64,000 bases of DNA from Diaphorobacter sp. HDW4A (GTDB taxonomy: Bacteria > Pseudomonadota > Gammaproteobacteria > Burkholderiales > Burkholderiaceae_C): NCBI RefSeq assembly GCF_011305995.1, contig NZ_CP049910.1, positions 5,346,501 to 5,410,500 of the forward strand, in the 5' to 3' direction. The notes under the pieces are model-generated. The model saw nothing but the letters and a program-made list of their open reading frames with translations, had not been told where the DNA came from and ran no database searches. The position numbers and the translations under genes are program-made. Positions 16,475 to 27,325 of the stretch are shown here, piece by piece. Every line of letters begins with the position of its first letter. Position 1 is the first letter of the stretch.

Positions 16475-17647
16475 TCACAGCGTTTCCTCCAGCCCGAAGA
16501 GGGCTGTGGACTGACTCGACAGCGTGCCGCCGTTGCCATGCGCGAGCGCGATCTTCGCGTCCTTCACTTGGCGCTCGCCGCATTCGCCGCGCAACTGGCG
16601 AACGGCTTCGATCACGAGGAAGATGCCGTACATGCCCGGATGCACGCACGAGAGACCGCCGCCGTTGGTGTTGACCGGCAGGTGCCCGCCGGGCGCGATG
16701 CCGCCGTTCTGCACGAACGCTCCGGCCTCACCCTTCTTGCAGAAGCCGAGGTCTTCAAGGAACAGCAGCGTGTTGATGGTGAATGCGTCATACAGGCCCA
16801 CCACGTCCACATCGGAGGGCCTGAGGCCCGCCATCTCGAACGCGCGCTGGCCCGACTCGCTCGCCGAGGTAACGGTGAGGTTTTCCATGCACGAGATCTG
16901 CCGGTTCCACACGGCCGTGGCGTTGCCGAGCACGTAGACGGGCTTTTGCTTCTGCGCCCTGGCGCGGTCGGCGCGCATCAGCACAAAGGCGCCAGCGCCG
17001 TCGGTGACCAGGCAGCAATCGCGCACGGTCAACGGCGTGGAGATCATGCGCGAATTCAGCACATCGTCGATGCTCAGTGGGTCGCGCATGGTCGCCTCCG
17101 GATTGAGCTGGGCCCAGCGCCGCGCGGCCACGGCCACCTCGGCGAGTTGCTCGCGCGTGGTGCCGAATTCGTGCATGTGGCGCGAGGCCGCAAGCGCGTA
17201 GGCCGTGGGCGGCAGCATCGGCTGGTAGGGGTGCTCGTAGGGCAGCGGATCGACGAGCTTAAAGGCCTCCGACATGGCCTTGCGCGAAAACGTTCCGGTC
17301 TTCTGCGTGCTGCCGTAGCAGACCAGCACGGCGTTGCACTGGCCGCTCTCCAGCGCCAGCATCGCGGGCATCAGATGCGCGATGAAGCTCGATCCGCCGA
17401 GCATGGTGCTGTCGATGAACTTCGGGCGCAGGCCCAGATATTCGGCCGTGGGCAGCGCCCACATGCTCGCCGCCGAACTGCAGGTGGCGAGGCCGTCGAT
17501 GTCCTGCATTTTGAGGCCCGCATCGGCCACCGCCTTTGTCGCGGCCTGGGCAAGGATTTCCATCGCGGTGAAGCCATGGGCCTCGCCGATGCCCGCCTGG
17601 CCCACGCCGACGATGGCGGATTGGCCGCGCATGTGCTGAAGACTCAT
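16475..17647 (-). CDS. SCP2-thiolase-like protein lacking the nucleophilic Cys (possible aldolase)
   Basis: A 390-residue member of the thiolase superfamily, sterol-carrier/lipid-transfer branch. The fold landmarks are present: AIVGVGQAGIG at the start, LVTDGAGAFVLMRADRA (about 213-229), VGLYDAFTIN (Tyr286) and GGLSCVHPGMYG (His336). At the place where a thiolase carries its nucleophile (C-x-S-G-G pattern) this protein reads DSTMLGGSSF (79-88), with no Cys. It is therefore unlikely to be a normal Claisen thiolase. Steroid-degradation Ltp2-type proteins, which also lack the Cys and work with a DUF35 partner, are retro-aldolases. A DUF35 gene overlaps its start by 4 bases, which supports that comparison. 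The reaction here is inferred; it could release acetyl-CoA or a ketone/aldehyde from a hydroxyacyl-CoA made by the neighbouring hydratase. Confidence 0.82.
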   Translation of the reverse strand: MSLQHMRGQSAIVGVGQAGIGEAHGFTAMEILAQAATKAVADAGLKMQDIDGLATCSSAASMWALPTAEYLGLRPKFIDSTMLGGSSFIAHLMPAMLALESGQCNAVLVCYGSTQKTGTFSRKAMSEAFKLVDPLPYEHPYQPMLPPTAYALAASRHMHEFGTTREQLAEVAVAARRWAQLNPEATMRDPLSIDDVLNSRMISTPLTVRDCCLVTDGAGAFVLMRADRARAQKQKPVYVLGNATAVWNRQISCMENLTVTSASESGQRAFEMAGLRPSDVDVVGLYDAFTINTLLFLEDLGFCKKGEAGAFVQNGGIAPGGHLPVNTNGGGLSCVHPGMYGIFLVIEAVRQLRGECGERQVKDAKIALAHGNGGTLSSQSTALFGLEETL

Positions 17648-18050
17648 TGCGTGCCTCCGTTCTGCACTTGGCCGTTGGTCGGTGCAAACACCACGAGCGG
17701 GCTTCCTTCCTTTTCAATGATGCGCGCGGTGACCGGCATGCCGATCTTCACCGCATGCGGATCGAAGTCGACCACATGGCTCATCATGCGCGTGCCTTCC
17801 GCGAGGTCGATGAGCACGACCGCGTAGTCGGTATGGGTGCCGGGCTTGCCCATCACCACGCTGCAGGCGTAAACCGTTCCTGCGCCGCTGGCTGCCTTCC
17901 AGCTCAGTTGCGTGCTGCCGCAATGCGGGCAGAGCACGCGTGGATAGAACACATGGCGTGCGCAGCCATCGCATTGCTGAATGCGGAACTCGCCTCGCGC
18001 GAGATAGTCTTGGAAGGCCGCATCGGGGCCGTTGGTGGGTTGCGCGTTCG

Positions 18051-18054
<4 letters not shown>
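17644..18054 (-). CDS. DUF35 OB-fold/zinc-ribbon partner of the thiolase-like protein
   Basis: A 136-residue protein. An N-terminal helical segment leads into a rubredoxin-like zinc ribbon with four cysteines (CDGCARHVFYPRVLCPHCG, about 35-53), followed by an OB-fold (about 60-125, with GTVYACSVV and DYAVVLIDLAEGTRMMSHVV). DUF35 proteins bind acyl-CoA and form complexes with thiolase-superfamily partners, in archaeal acetoacetyl-CoA synthesis and in steroid side-chain aldolases. Its ATG overlaps the stop of the hydratase-dehydrogenase gene and its stop overlaps the start of the thiolase-like gene. Start: ATG at 18054, in the TCATG overlap. Confidence 0.88.
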
Positions 18055-20179
<2,125 letters not shown>

Positions 20180-20183
<4 letters not shown>

Positions 20184-20395
20184 TGCAGCTCCACGAGTGC
20201 CTGACCTTCGGTCACTTCATCGCCCACGGCCACGAGAAAGCGCGCGACGGTGCCCGCGCTTTCGGCTTCGACGGGGATTTCCATCTTCATCGATTCGACG
20301 ATGAGCACGGCGTCGCCCGAGGCGACGGCGGATTGCGGCTCGACGCAGAGGCTCACGACGCGGCCGGAGAGCGGGGAGGAAATGGTGGTGGGCAT
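20180..20395 (-). CDS. Stand-alone biotin carrier domain protein
   Basis: A 71-residue biotinyl domain and nothing more. The biotin-accepting lysine is in VESMKMEIP (Lys37), with the typical ISSPLSGRVVSL opening and GDEVTEGQALVEL ending. It carries carboxybiotin between the biotin carboxylase and the carboxyltransferase encoded just upstream. In most acyl-CoA carboxylases this domain is fused to the biotin carboxylase subunit, and full BCCPs are about 150 residues, so a separate minimal carrier is less usual. Its stop overlaps the start of the hydratase gene by 4 bases. Confidence 0.92.
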
Positions 20396-20436
20396 GGCGG
20401 GTCCTGTCGGTTGAATGTGTTCGGTGAATCGGGTGT

Positions 20437-21831
20437 TCAGGCGGCAACGGGCGCGGTCTGAGGCTTCACGTTGGAGGCGGCTGCGATGGCGGTGCCGAGC
20501 TGCGTGTGCAGGCGCGCGGCGGCGAAATCCTCATCTTCGAGAATGCGCAGCACAAAGGGAATATTGGTTTTCACGCCGCTCACATGGAATGCTTGCAACG
20601 CGCCGCGCAGCCGTTCGATGGCGGTGGCGCGGTTGGGCGCGTGGGCGATCAGCTTGGCGATCATCGGGTCGTAGAAGGTGGAGATGCGCGCGCCTTCGCC
20701 GTAGCCGGTTTCCACGCGTATGCCTTCGCCCGCAGGCGGCGCGAAGGTGCTCATCACGCCGGGCGACGGGAAGAAGCGCACGGGGTCTTCGGCATAGATG
20801 CGGGCCTCGATGGCGTGGCCGTTACATTCGATCCGCGCGGGTAGAACGTCAGCCAGCGGCTCGCCCGCAGCGAGGCGGATCTGCGCGGCGACGATGTCGA
20901 TGCCGGTCACCTCCTCGGTCACCGCATGCTCCACCTGCAGACGGGTGTTCACTTCGAGAAAGGTGAAGCCGGTGGCTGGTGTGTAGAGCATCTCCACGGT
21001 GCCGATCACGTCGTAGCCGATATGGCAAAGGATGGCTTCGAGGCGGCGCGCCATCTGCTCTATCTCGTCGCGGGCGATGCCCGGCGCGGTGGCTTCTTCG
21101 ACCACCTTCTGGTTGCGCCGCTGCACCGAACAGTCGCGCTCGAAGAGGCAACGCGCTTGGCCGTGGCGGTCGGCAAGAAACTGGAATTCGATGTGGCGCG
21201 GCTTGTCGATCAGCGTCTCGAAATACAGCTGCGCATTGCCGAAAGCCTTGGTCGCCGTGGACTGCGCCTGGCGCAGCGCGGCGGCTACCTCGTCGTGATG
21301 GCGCACCGGCAGCATGCCGATGCCGCCGCCACCGTTGGCGGGCTTGAGCATCAGCGGGTAGCCCATCGCATCGGCAATGGCGGCGACGGCATCCACATCG
21401 TCGGGCAGCAGCGCGCTGCTCTGCGTCATCGGCATGCTGTGCTGCTGCATGAGCGCGCGCGCGGCGGTCTTGTGGCCGAGCTCGCGAATCCAGCGTGGCG
21501 ATGGACCGATGAAGCACAACCCTGCGGCTTCGACCGCCTCGGCGAACTGCGCGTTTTCCGACAGAAAGCCGTAGCCCGGATGGACGGCGTCGGCCCCGCA
21601 TTCCCTGGCTGCGCGCAGCACCGCGTCTTGGTTCAGATAGCTCTGCAGCGCCGGGCCCTCCCCGATGCAGATGCTGGTGTCGGCCTCCTTCAGATAGGGC
21701 AGATCGGCATCGGCCGTGGAATGCACGGCGACGGCCTCAAGACCCAGCTTGTGCGCAGCGCGGATCACGCGCGCGGCGACCGCGCCACGGTTGGCGACGA
21801 GGATGCGGCGAATGGTGTGTGGGGTGCTCAT
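20437..21831 (-). CDS. Biotin carboxylase subunit of an acyl-CoA carboxylase
   Basis: A 464-residue ATP-grasp enzyme that carboxylates the biotin carrier with ATP and bicarbonate. It opens with RRILVANRGAVAARVIRAA. The glycine-rich loop is KPANGGGGIGML, and the catalytic segment is FLEVNTRLQVEHAVTE (Glu, Asn and Arg). The length equals AccC alone, with no fused BCCP; the carrier is the next gene, 41 bases downstream. Start: the ATG at 21831 precedes TPHTIRRILVANRG; GAGG lies a few bases upstream. The carboxyltransferase gene ends 13 bases before. It belongs to the catabolic operon and is probably not the housekeeping AccC. Confidence 0.93.
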   Translation of the reverse strand: MSTPHTIRRILVANRGAVAARVIRAAHKLGLEAVAVHSTADADLPYLKEADTSICIGEGPALQSYLNQDAVLRAARECGADAVHPGYGFLSENAQFAEAVEAAGLCFIGPSPRWIRELGHKTAARALMQQHSMPMTQSSALLPDDVDAVAAIADAMGYPLMLKPANGGGGIGMLPVRHHDEVAAALRQAQSTATKAFGNAQLYFETLIDKPRHIEFQFLADRHGQARCLFERDCSVQRRNQKVVEEATAPGIARDEIEQMARRLEAILCHIGYDVIGTVEMLYTPATGFTFLEVNTRLQVEHAVTEEVTGIDIVAAQIRLAAGEPLADVLPARIECNGHAIEARIYAEDPVRFFPSPGVMSTFAPPAGEGIRVETGYGEGARISTFYDPMIAKLIAHAPNRATAIERLRGALQAFHVSGVKTNIPFVLRILEDEDFAAARLHTQLGTAIAAASNVKPQTAPVAA

Positions 21832-21844
21832 CGCATGGACCTCG

Positions 21845-23392
21845 TCAAGGACGGAAGCCGAAGCTTGCGCGACCCGCCTGGCGCAGCGGCGCGGCGATGG
21901 TGGCGAACTCGACAAGCGCGGTGCGGGTGTGCGCAGGATCGATGATGTCCTCGATCACGAAGGCCTCGGCGCTGCGGTAGGGCGAGGTGAGTCCGCGCAC
22001 TCGCTTTTCGATCTTGGCGCGCGTGGCCTCGGGGTCGTCAGATGCTTCGATGTCGGCCTTGTAGGCCACTTCCAGTCCGCCTTCGATGGGCAGCGAACCC
22101 CATTGCGCAGACGGCCATGCGTAGCGAAAGTTGAAACGGTCCGCGTTCTGATGCCCGCCGCCTGCCACACCAAAGGCCTTGCGGATGATGATGGTGCACC
22201 ACGGCACGGTGCTCTGCGCGATGGCGGTGAGCGCGCGCACGCCCGCGCGCATCACGCCTTCCTTCTCGGCCTCGAGCCCGATGCGGAAACCAGGTACGTC
22301 GACCAGATTCACCACCGGCAAGTGAAACTGCTCGGCCAGATCGACCATGCGCATGTATTTCTCGGCGGTCTGCCGGTCCCATGCGCCGCCGTAGTGATAC
22401 GGGTCGCTCGCGACGACGACGACGGGCCAGCCGTCGATGCGCGCAAGACCTGCGGCAATCGCCTTGCCCCAGTGGCGGCCGATTTCCATGAAGCTACCGG
22501 TGTCCACCAGCGTCTCGACGATGCTGCGGATCTTGTAGACCGAGCGCGTGTTCTCAGGAATCGCCTTGCGCAGCGCCTCTTGATCGGCGGCAGCGTCGCG
22601 GCCCGATTCGGCGCGCGGGGGTAGCTCGTAGATCGACGAGGGCAAGTAAGAGAGAAAGCGGCGCGCGCGCTCGAAGGCGTCGGCTTCGGAGACGGCCTCG
22701 TCATCGACCACGCCGTTGCGCGTGTGGATCTGGCTGCCACCGAGGTCGTTCTTGTCGATGGTCTGGCCGGTGCGTGCGACCACCGGGGGGCCCGCGACGA
22801 AGAGCTGCGCCGTGTCCTTGACCATCACCGAATAGTGGCTGGCCGAGACGCGCGCCGCGCCGAGTCCGGCGACCGAGCCGAGGCCCAGACCCACCACCGG
22901 CACGGTCGCGAGATTGCGCGCGATGTAGGGCCAGGATTTCAGCTTGGGCAGCAGCGTGTGGCCCTTGAGTTCGATGTTCTTGACCGAGCCGCCGCCGCCG
23001 GTCCCGTCCACCAGCCGCACCAGCGGAATGCGCAGGTCGTGCGCCATCTGCTCGGCCACGATCATCTTGTCGCCTACCGCGCCATCGTTGGCGCCGCCGC
23101 GCACGGTGAAGTCGTCGCCCATCACCACGGCAGGACGCCCCGCGATGCGCGCGCGGCCCATGAGCAGGTTGGACGGTGTGAAGTCGGTCAGCTCGCCGTT
23201 GTCGTCATACGCTCCGCCGCCAGCGAGGCCGCCGACCTCGCGGAACGAGCCTTCATCGACCAGTGCCGTGATGCGTTCGCGCACCGGTAGCTTGCCGGCG
23301 TCGCGGTGGCGCTTGAGCTTTTCGGGGCCGCCCATGCGTTGTGACAGTTCGGTTCTGCGCGCGAGTTCGTCGAGTTCTTTTTCCCAAGCCAC
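21845..23392 (-). CDS. Acyl-CoA carboxylase carboxyltransferase subunit (PccB/MccB type)
   Basis: A 515-residue crotonase-fold carboxyltransferase that moves CO2 from carboxybiotin to an acyl-CoA. It has the family size (about 510-535) and signatures: PVRERITALVDEGSF, the N-terminal CoA pocket VRLVDGTGGGGSV, and in the C-terminal half LVDVPGFRIGLEAEKEGVM and KAFGVAGGGHQ. The start is GTG at 23392 with GGAG upstream. The acyl substrate (propionyl, methylcrotonyl, geranyl or other) cannot be decided by eye. No acyl-CoA dehydrogenase or HMG-CoA lyase is present, so it is not a standard leucine cluster. The Bug-receptor gene lies 102 bases upstream on the same strand. Confidence 0.92.
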   Translation of the reverse strand: MAWEKELDELARRTELSQRMGGPEKLKRHRDAGKLPVRERITALVDEGSFREVGGLAGGGAYDDNGELTDFTPSNLLMGRARIAGRPAVVMGDDFTVRGGANDGAVGDKMIVAEQMAHDLRIPLVRLVDGTGGGGSVKNIELKGHTLLPKLKSWPYIARNLATVPVVGLGLGSVAGLGAARVSASHYSVMVKDTAQLFVAGPPVVARTGQTIDKNDLGGSQIHTRNGVVDDEAVSEADAFERARRFLSYLPSSIYELPPRAESGRDAAADQEALRKAIPENTRSVYKIRSIVETLVDTGSFMEIGRHWGKAIAAGLARIDGWPVVVVASDPYHYGGAWDRQTAEKYMRMVDLAEQFHLPVVNLVDVPGFRIGLEAEKEGVMRAGVRALTAIAQSTVPWCTIIIRKAFGVAGGGHQNADRFNFRYAWPSAQWGSLPIEGGLEVAYKADIEASDDPEATRAKIEKRVRGLTSPYRSAEAFVIEDIIDPAHTRTALVEFATIAAPLRQAGRASFGFRP

Positions 23393-23494
23393 CTTGTTGT
23401 GCTCCAGATATCTTTGTGCAGGCGTGTGCTGCGTGTGTGTTGTCGGATGAAGGCCCGCGCGGGGCCCTGTGCGGAGAAAATGGAAAGGATGGGC

Positions 23495-24496
23495 TCAGTC
23501 CAGCGAGATGTTGGCCTTGCGGATGATCTCGGCGTACTGCTTGGTTTCGTTGTCGATCTGCGTCTCGAACTGCTGGGGCGCAAGCATGCGCAGGTTGCCT
23601 TGCTGCATGAGTTTGGCCTTGACCTCGGGGTCTTGCACCGCAGTGGCGATCAGGTCCGACAGCGTCTTGACCACCGGAGCGGGCGTTCCGGACGGGGCCA
23701 GTGCGCCCACCCAGAACGAGATGTCGAAGCCCGGATAGCCCGCTTCGGCAATCGTCGGCACATCGGGCAGCTCATGCCAGCGTTGGGCTGAGGTGACGGC
23801 CATCGCGCGCAACTGGCCCGCCTTGATCTTCGGGACCGAGGAGGGGTTATCGAAGGTCGAGTCCACCTCCTTGGACAGTACGGCGACCTGTGCGGGCGCG
23901 GTGCCGCGATAGGCGACGTGCGTCATCTTCACGCCCGCCATGCCGTTGAGCAGTTCGTAGCTCAACTGCGTGAGATTGCCCACGCCCGCAGATCCGTAGG
24001 AGTACGCGCCGGGCTTGGCCTTGGCGAGATCGAGCATGGCCTTGAGATTGGGCGCGCTGCCGATGGGCTCGTTCTGCGGATTGACGGTGAGGATGAACGG
24101 CACCGAGACCATCAGCGAGACCGGTGCGAAGTCCTTCTTCACGTCATACGCCATCTTCTTGTAGAGCGACGGATTGACCGTGATGGTGCTGGAGTTGCTG
24201 ATCAGAACGGTGTAGCCGTCGGGCGCGGCCTTGGCGACGTCGGATGCCGCGAGCATGCCGTTGGCGCCGGTCTTGTTGTCCACCACCACGGCCTGGCCGG
24301 TCTTGTTGGTGATGTGTTGCGCAATGATGCGCGCGACCGAATCGATGGAATTGCCCGCGCTGAAACCGACGACAAAGCGGATCGGCTTGTTGGGATAGGC
24401 GCCGCCGGCTTGCTGCGCCGATGCCGTGCCCATGGCGATGAAGGTGGCTGCCGCGCCAGCGATGGCGGTCAGAAAGATGCGTTTGGTGCTGTTCAC
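23495..24496 (-). CDS. Bug-family (TctC-like) periplasmic solute receptor
   Basis: A 333-residue periplasmic receptor of the tripartite tricarboxylate transporter type. Signal peptide at 1-27 (MNSTKRIFLTAIAG..., cleavage after ASA). The mature part opens with YPNKPIRFVVGFSAGNSIDS and has the ANGMLAASDVAKAAPDGYT and AYRGTAPAQVAVLSKEVDSTF segments usual for Bug proteins. These receptors are strongly expanded in Comamonadaceae and Bordetella and bind carboxylic acids. No TctA/TctB membrane genes are nearby, so it must share a transporter encoded elsewhere or act as a sensor. The start is GTG at 24496 with AGGAG 8 bases upstream. As first gene of the operon, its ligand is probably the acid that the operon breaks down. 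Confidence 0.92.
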   Translation of the reverse strand: MNSTKRIFLTAIAGAAATFIAMGTASAQQAGGAYPNKPIRFVVGFSAGNSIDSVARIIAQHITNKTGQAVVVDNKTGANGMLAASDVAKAAPDGYTVLISNSSTITVNPSLYKKMAYDVKKDFAPVSLMVSVPFILTVNPQNEPIGSAPNLKAMLDLAKAKPGAYSYGSAGVGNLTQLSYELLNGMAGVKMTHVAYRGTAPAQVAVLSKEVDSTFDNPSSVPKIKAGQLRAMAVTSAQRWHELPDVPTIAEAGYPGFDISFWVGALAPSGTPAPVVKTLSDLIATAVQDPEVKAKLMQQGNLRMLAPQQFETQIDNETKQYAEIIRKANISLD

Positions 24497-24803
24497 TGCC
24501 TTGTCTCCTGGCCTGACGGCCTTTTCTAAAAGTTCTGCCTAACGAAACTCAAATTCTTTTTTATAGTTTTCAGGAGAACCCGTTTCAAGTCAATTGCTGA
24601 CGATAGGTGTTATCCCTGCATTGCTCGATTCACACAGCATGAGTCTTGGCGCGCCCGCACGGGCGTTTCACAATGGCATTGGCGCGCGGAACGAAAAAAA
24701 GAAGACTCATTCTGTTTGTCGAAACTTCAGCGCGTAAGCGGCGGGGGCTCGCTTGTCCGTCACAATCGCAGCTCACCGTCACTAACCGGAATGCAGCTTT
24801 TCC
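24497..24803. promoter_or_regulatory. Divergent promoter region, Bug operon and iclR
   Basis: 307 bases between divergent starts. An AT-rich block (about 24541-24572, containing AAATTCTTTTTTATAG) just upstream of the Bug gene is the likely core promoter and IclR target. The part next to iclR is GC-richer, with no strong ribosome site. No clear palindrome of IclR type was identified. Confidence 0.45.
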
Positions 24804-25544
24804 ATGTCCAAGGTTCTCTCGAGCGATTCTTCTGAAAAAAACGACGGCGTCGCGGCCGTGGATCGCGCGCTGGTGATTGCCACCTCGCTGGCCAATGCCG
24901 GCAGTGCGCTTACGCTGACCGAGCTGTCGCAGCGCACGGGCATGTACAAGAGCACGCTGCTGCGGCTGCTGTCGTCGCTGGAGAAAGCAGGGCTGGTCGT
25001 GCATCGCACCGACAAGCGCTATGCGCTCGGGCCGCTGGCCTTCGTGTTCGGGCGGGCATTCGAGCAGACCAACGGGCTGCAGGACGCGATTCATCCGCAG
25101 TTGGTGTGGCTGGTGAATCAGGGGACGGAGAGCCCGTCTTTCCATGTGCGCCATGACGAGGAGCACCGCCTGTGCCTGATGCGCATCGACTCCAACCATT
25201 CGACGCTGGACCGCATCCGCGCGGGGGATCTGCTGCCGATTGGGCGCGGTGCGGCGGGCAAGGTGCTGACGGCGTTTGGTCAGGGGCTGCCCGCAAAGCC
25301 GCTTTCTGCCGAGGATCTGCTGTTCACCTCGTTCGGCGAGCGCGATCCGCTGTGCGGCGCGATTGCGGCGCCGGTGTTTGGGCCATCGGCTTCGCTGGTG
25401 GGGGCGATGTCGGTGTCGGGGCCGCTGGAGCGGTTTTCGGAGATGGCTGTCGCGCGCATGAAATCGCTGATGCTGAAAGCCGCGCAGGAGGCTACACAGG
25501 ATCTCGGCGGCAAGTGGCCGCAGCAGGTGGTGACCGAGGCCTGA
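24804..25544 (+). CDS. IclR-family transcriptional regulator
   Basis: A 246-residue regulator. The winged helix-turn-helix lies at about 15-75 (LTLTELSQRTGMYKSTLLRL, then LSSLEKAGLV), and the IclR effector domain at about 90-240 (LLPIGRGAAGKVLTAFG, AIAAPVFGPSASLVGAMSVS). IclR proteins typically repress or activate an adjacent catabolic operon in response to its substrate. This gene diverges from the Bug/carboxylase/CoA-transferase operon and is its natural regulator. Start: the ATG at 24804 has only a weak ribosome site. A DUF2061 gene converges from the other side. Confidence 0.92.
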   Translation: MSKVLSSDSSEKNDGVAAVDRALVIATSLANAGSALTLTELSQRTGMYKSTLLRLLSSLEKAGLVVHRTDKRYALGPLAFVFGRAFEQTNGLQDAIHPQLVWLVNQGTESPSFHVRHDEEHRLCLMRIDSNHSTLDRIRAGDLLPIGRGAAGKVLTAFGQGLPAKPLSAEDLLFTSFGERDPLCGAIAAPVFGPSASLVGAMSVSGPLERFSEMAVARMKSLMLKAAQEATQDLGGKWPQQVVTEA

Positions 25545-25638
25545 GCGACCCGGTCAGTGAACGGCCGCCATGGCCTGCCACTGCATTTGGAGCCAGCGCC
25601 AGAAGGCTTGGCGCAGCGTTGGGGAAGAAGGCCGCATC

Positions 25639-25920
25639 TCAAGCGCCCGCTGCGGCAACGTGCGTGCCGTGAATGTCATCGCCATTGGCCTGTCGCTCGA
25701 GCTCGCGGCGTTTGAGCGAGCGCTCCCAGCCCTTTTCGTGGAAGAAGAAGGCCGCGGCCTGCACGGTGGGCTCGAGCAGACTCAGCGTGAGCGAGGCGAT
25801 GAGGTTGCCGGTGACGGCGTAGGCCACCAGCGCGGCCACGCAGATGTGGATGAGATAGTAGCTGCCGGTCTTCATGAGGGTCAGGCGGTTCTGGCGGGCG
25901 GCTTGGATCAGGCGGGTCAT
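25639..25920 (-). CDS. DUF2061 small membrane protein
   Basis: A 93-residue inner-membrane protein with two predicted membrane segments (YLIHICVAALVAYAVTG and LIASLTLSLLEPTVQAAAFF). It matches the DUF2061 pattern: KTGSYYLIH near the start, LSLLEP in the middle and FFFHEKGWER after the second helix. The C terminus is soluble and charged. No function is established for the family. It stands alone, convergent with iclR and divergent from the SPFH gene. Confidence 0.85.
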   Translation of the reverse strand: MTRLIQAARQNRLTLMKTGSYYLIHICVAALVAYAVTGNLIASLTLSLLEPTVQAAAFFFHEKGWERSLKRRELERQANGDDIHGTHVAAAGA

Positions 25921-26160
25921 GGGGCGGTCTTTCTGTGCGGTCTGTCTATCGAGAATGAGTTAATGGTATTTATTCTCATCTGATAAGGCCAATCGAAAGT
26001 CTTGAATTCGCTGATAGGTTCGGAGAGTAACCGCATGTTTCGTCTGTGGCGCGGTCCGGGTTGTCGCTATGATGCGCGTGTCCGGAAGGAGTACCCAAGG
26101 GGGTATTCTTCTGGCTTTCCTACTACCACTTCTTCATTTCTACAGAGCGGGAGCGTTGTC

Positions 26161-27219
26161 ATGGCACTCATGGACTTCATCAAGAAACAGTTTATTGACA
26201 TCATTCAATGGACTGAAGAAAACGATGGAACGCTCGCCTGGCGCTATCCGATGCGCGACATGGAAATCCAGAACGGCGCAACGCTGGTGGTGCGCGAGTC
26301 GCAAATGGCGATGTTCGTGAACGAAGGCAAGGTGGCCGACGTCTTCATGCCCGGCACCTACAAGCTGACCACGCAGACGCTGCCGGTGCTCACCTATCTG
26401 AAGAACTGGGACAAGCTGTTCGAGTCGCCCTTCAAGAGCGATGTGTACTTCTTCAGCACGCGCCAGCAGATCGACCAGAAATGGGGCACGCCACAGCCGA
26501 TCACCATCCGCGACAAGGATTTCGGCATGGTGCGCCTGCGCGCGTTCGGCAACTACGCCTACCGCGTGGCCGATCCCAAGCTGTTTCACACCGAGATCTC
26601 CGGCACGCGCGATGTCTACACGGTGGACGACGTTGACGGTCAGCTGCGCGGCATCATCTTGCAGCACATCAGCACGGCGATTGCCGCCAGCGGCGTGCCG
26701 TTCCTCGATCTGGCGGCCAACCAGATGATCTTTGCCGACGCGCTCGCGAAGGACCTTTCGCCCGCGCTCGAGAAGATCGGCCTGAAACTCGAGGGTATGA
26801 CCGTGCAGAACGTGTCGCTGCCCGAGGAGCTGCAGAAGATCCTCGACCAGAAGATCGGTATGGGCATGGTCGGCGACGACATGGGCAAGTTCATGCAGTA
26901 CCAGACCGCGCAGTCCATCCCCAAGTTCGCGGAAAGCGCGGGCCAGGGCGGTGGCATTGCGGGCGATGCGATGGGGCTCGGTGCGGGCGTGGCGCTCGGC
27001 CAGGTGCTTGCGCAGAACCTGCAGCAGGGTCTGCAGGGCGGCGCGGCGCATCAACAGGTGGCGCCCGCTGCGGCGGCTGCAGCAGTTGCTCCGGCGGCGA
27101 TGAAACCCGAGGACGTGATGGCGACGCTCGAGAAGCTCGGCGAACTCAAGTCCAAGGGCATCCTCACGCAGGAAGAGTTCGACGCGAAGAAGACGGAACT
27201 GCTCAAGAAGCTGGTCTGA
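26161..27219 (+). CDS. SPFH-domain protein with C-terminal SHOCT motif (YdjI type)
   Basis: A 352-residue protein of the SPFH/YdjI branch. The N terminus is MALMDFIKKQFIDIIQWTEE. The SPFH core (about 30-215) has LVVRESQMAMFVNEGKVADVF and PVLTYLKNWDKLFESPFK. An Ala/Gly/Gln-rich linker (about 265-310) leads to a SHOCT-type tail (about 318-350, KLGELKSKGILTQEEFDAKK). There is no membrane helix, so membrane contact would be peripheral. Related proteins sit with PspA-like membrane-stress proteins. Start: ATG at 26161 with GGGAG upstream; an in-frame extension to 26002 is intergenic in style. It is the first gene of a plus-strand cluster of five. Confidence 0.85.
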   Translation: MALMDFIKKQFIDIIQWTEENDGTLAWRYPMRDMEIQNGATLVVRESQMAMFVNEGKVADVFMPGTYKLTTQTLPVLTYLKNWDKLFESPFKSDVYFFSTRQQIDQKWGTPQPITIRDKDFGMVRLRAFGNYAYRVADPKLFHTEISGTRDVYTVDDVDGQLRGIILQHISTAIAASGVPFLDLAANQMIFADALAKDLSPALEKIGLKLEGMTVQNVSLPEELQKILDQKIGMGMVGDDMGKFMQYQTAQSIPKFAESAGQGGGIAGDAMGLGAGVALGQVLAQNLQQGLQGGAAHQQVAPAAAAAAVAPAAMKPEDVMATLEKLGELKSKGILTQEEFDAKKTELLKKLV

Positions 27220-27325
27220 TTCAAAGCTTCATTGACTACGTCACCTTCGCTACATCCGCCGTCGCCTCTGGTGAGGAAGGCCGCGGCGGATGTCCATGTC
27301 CCCACATCAGCACATGAACTGATCT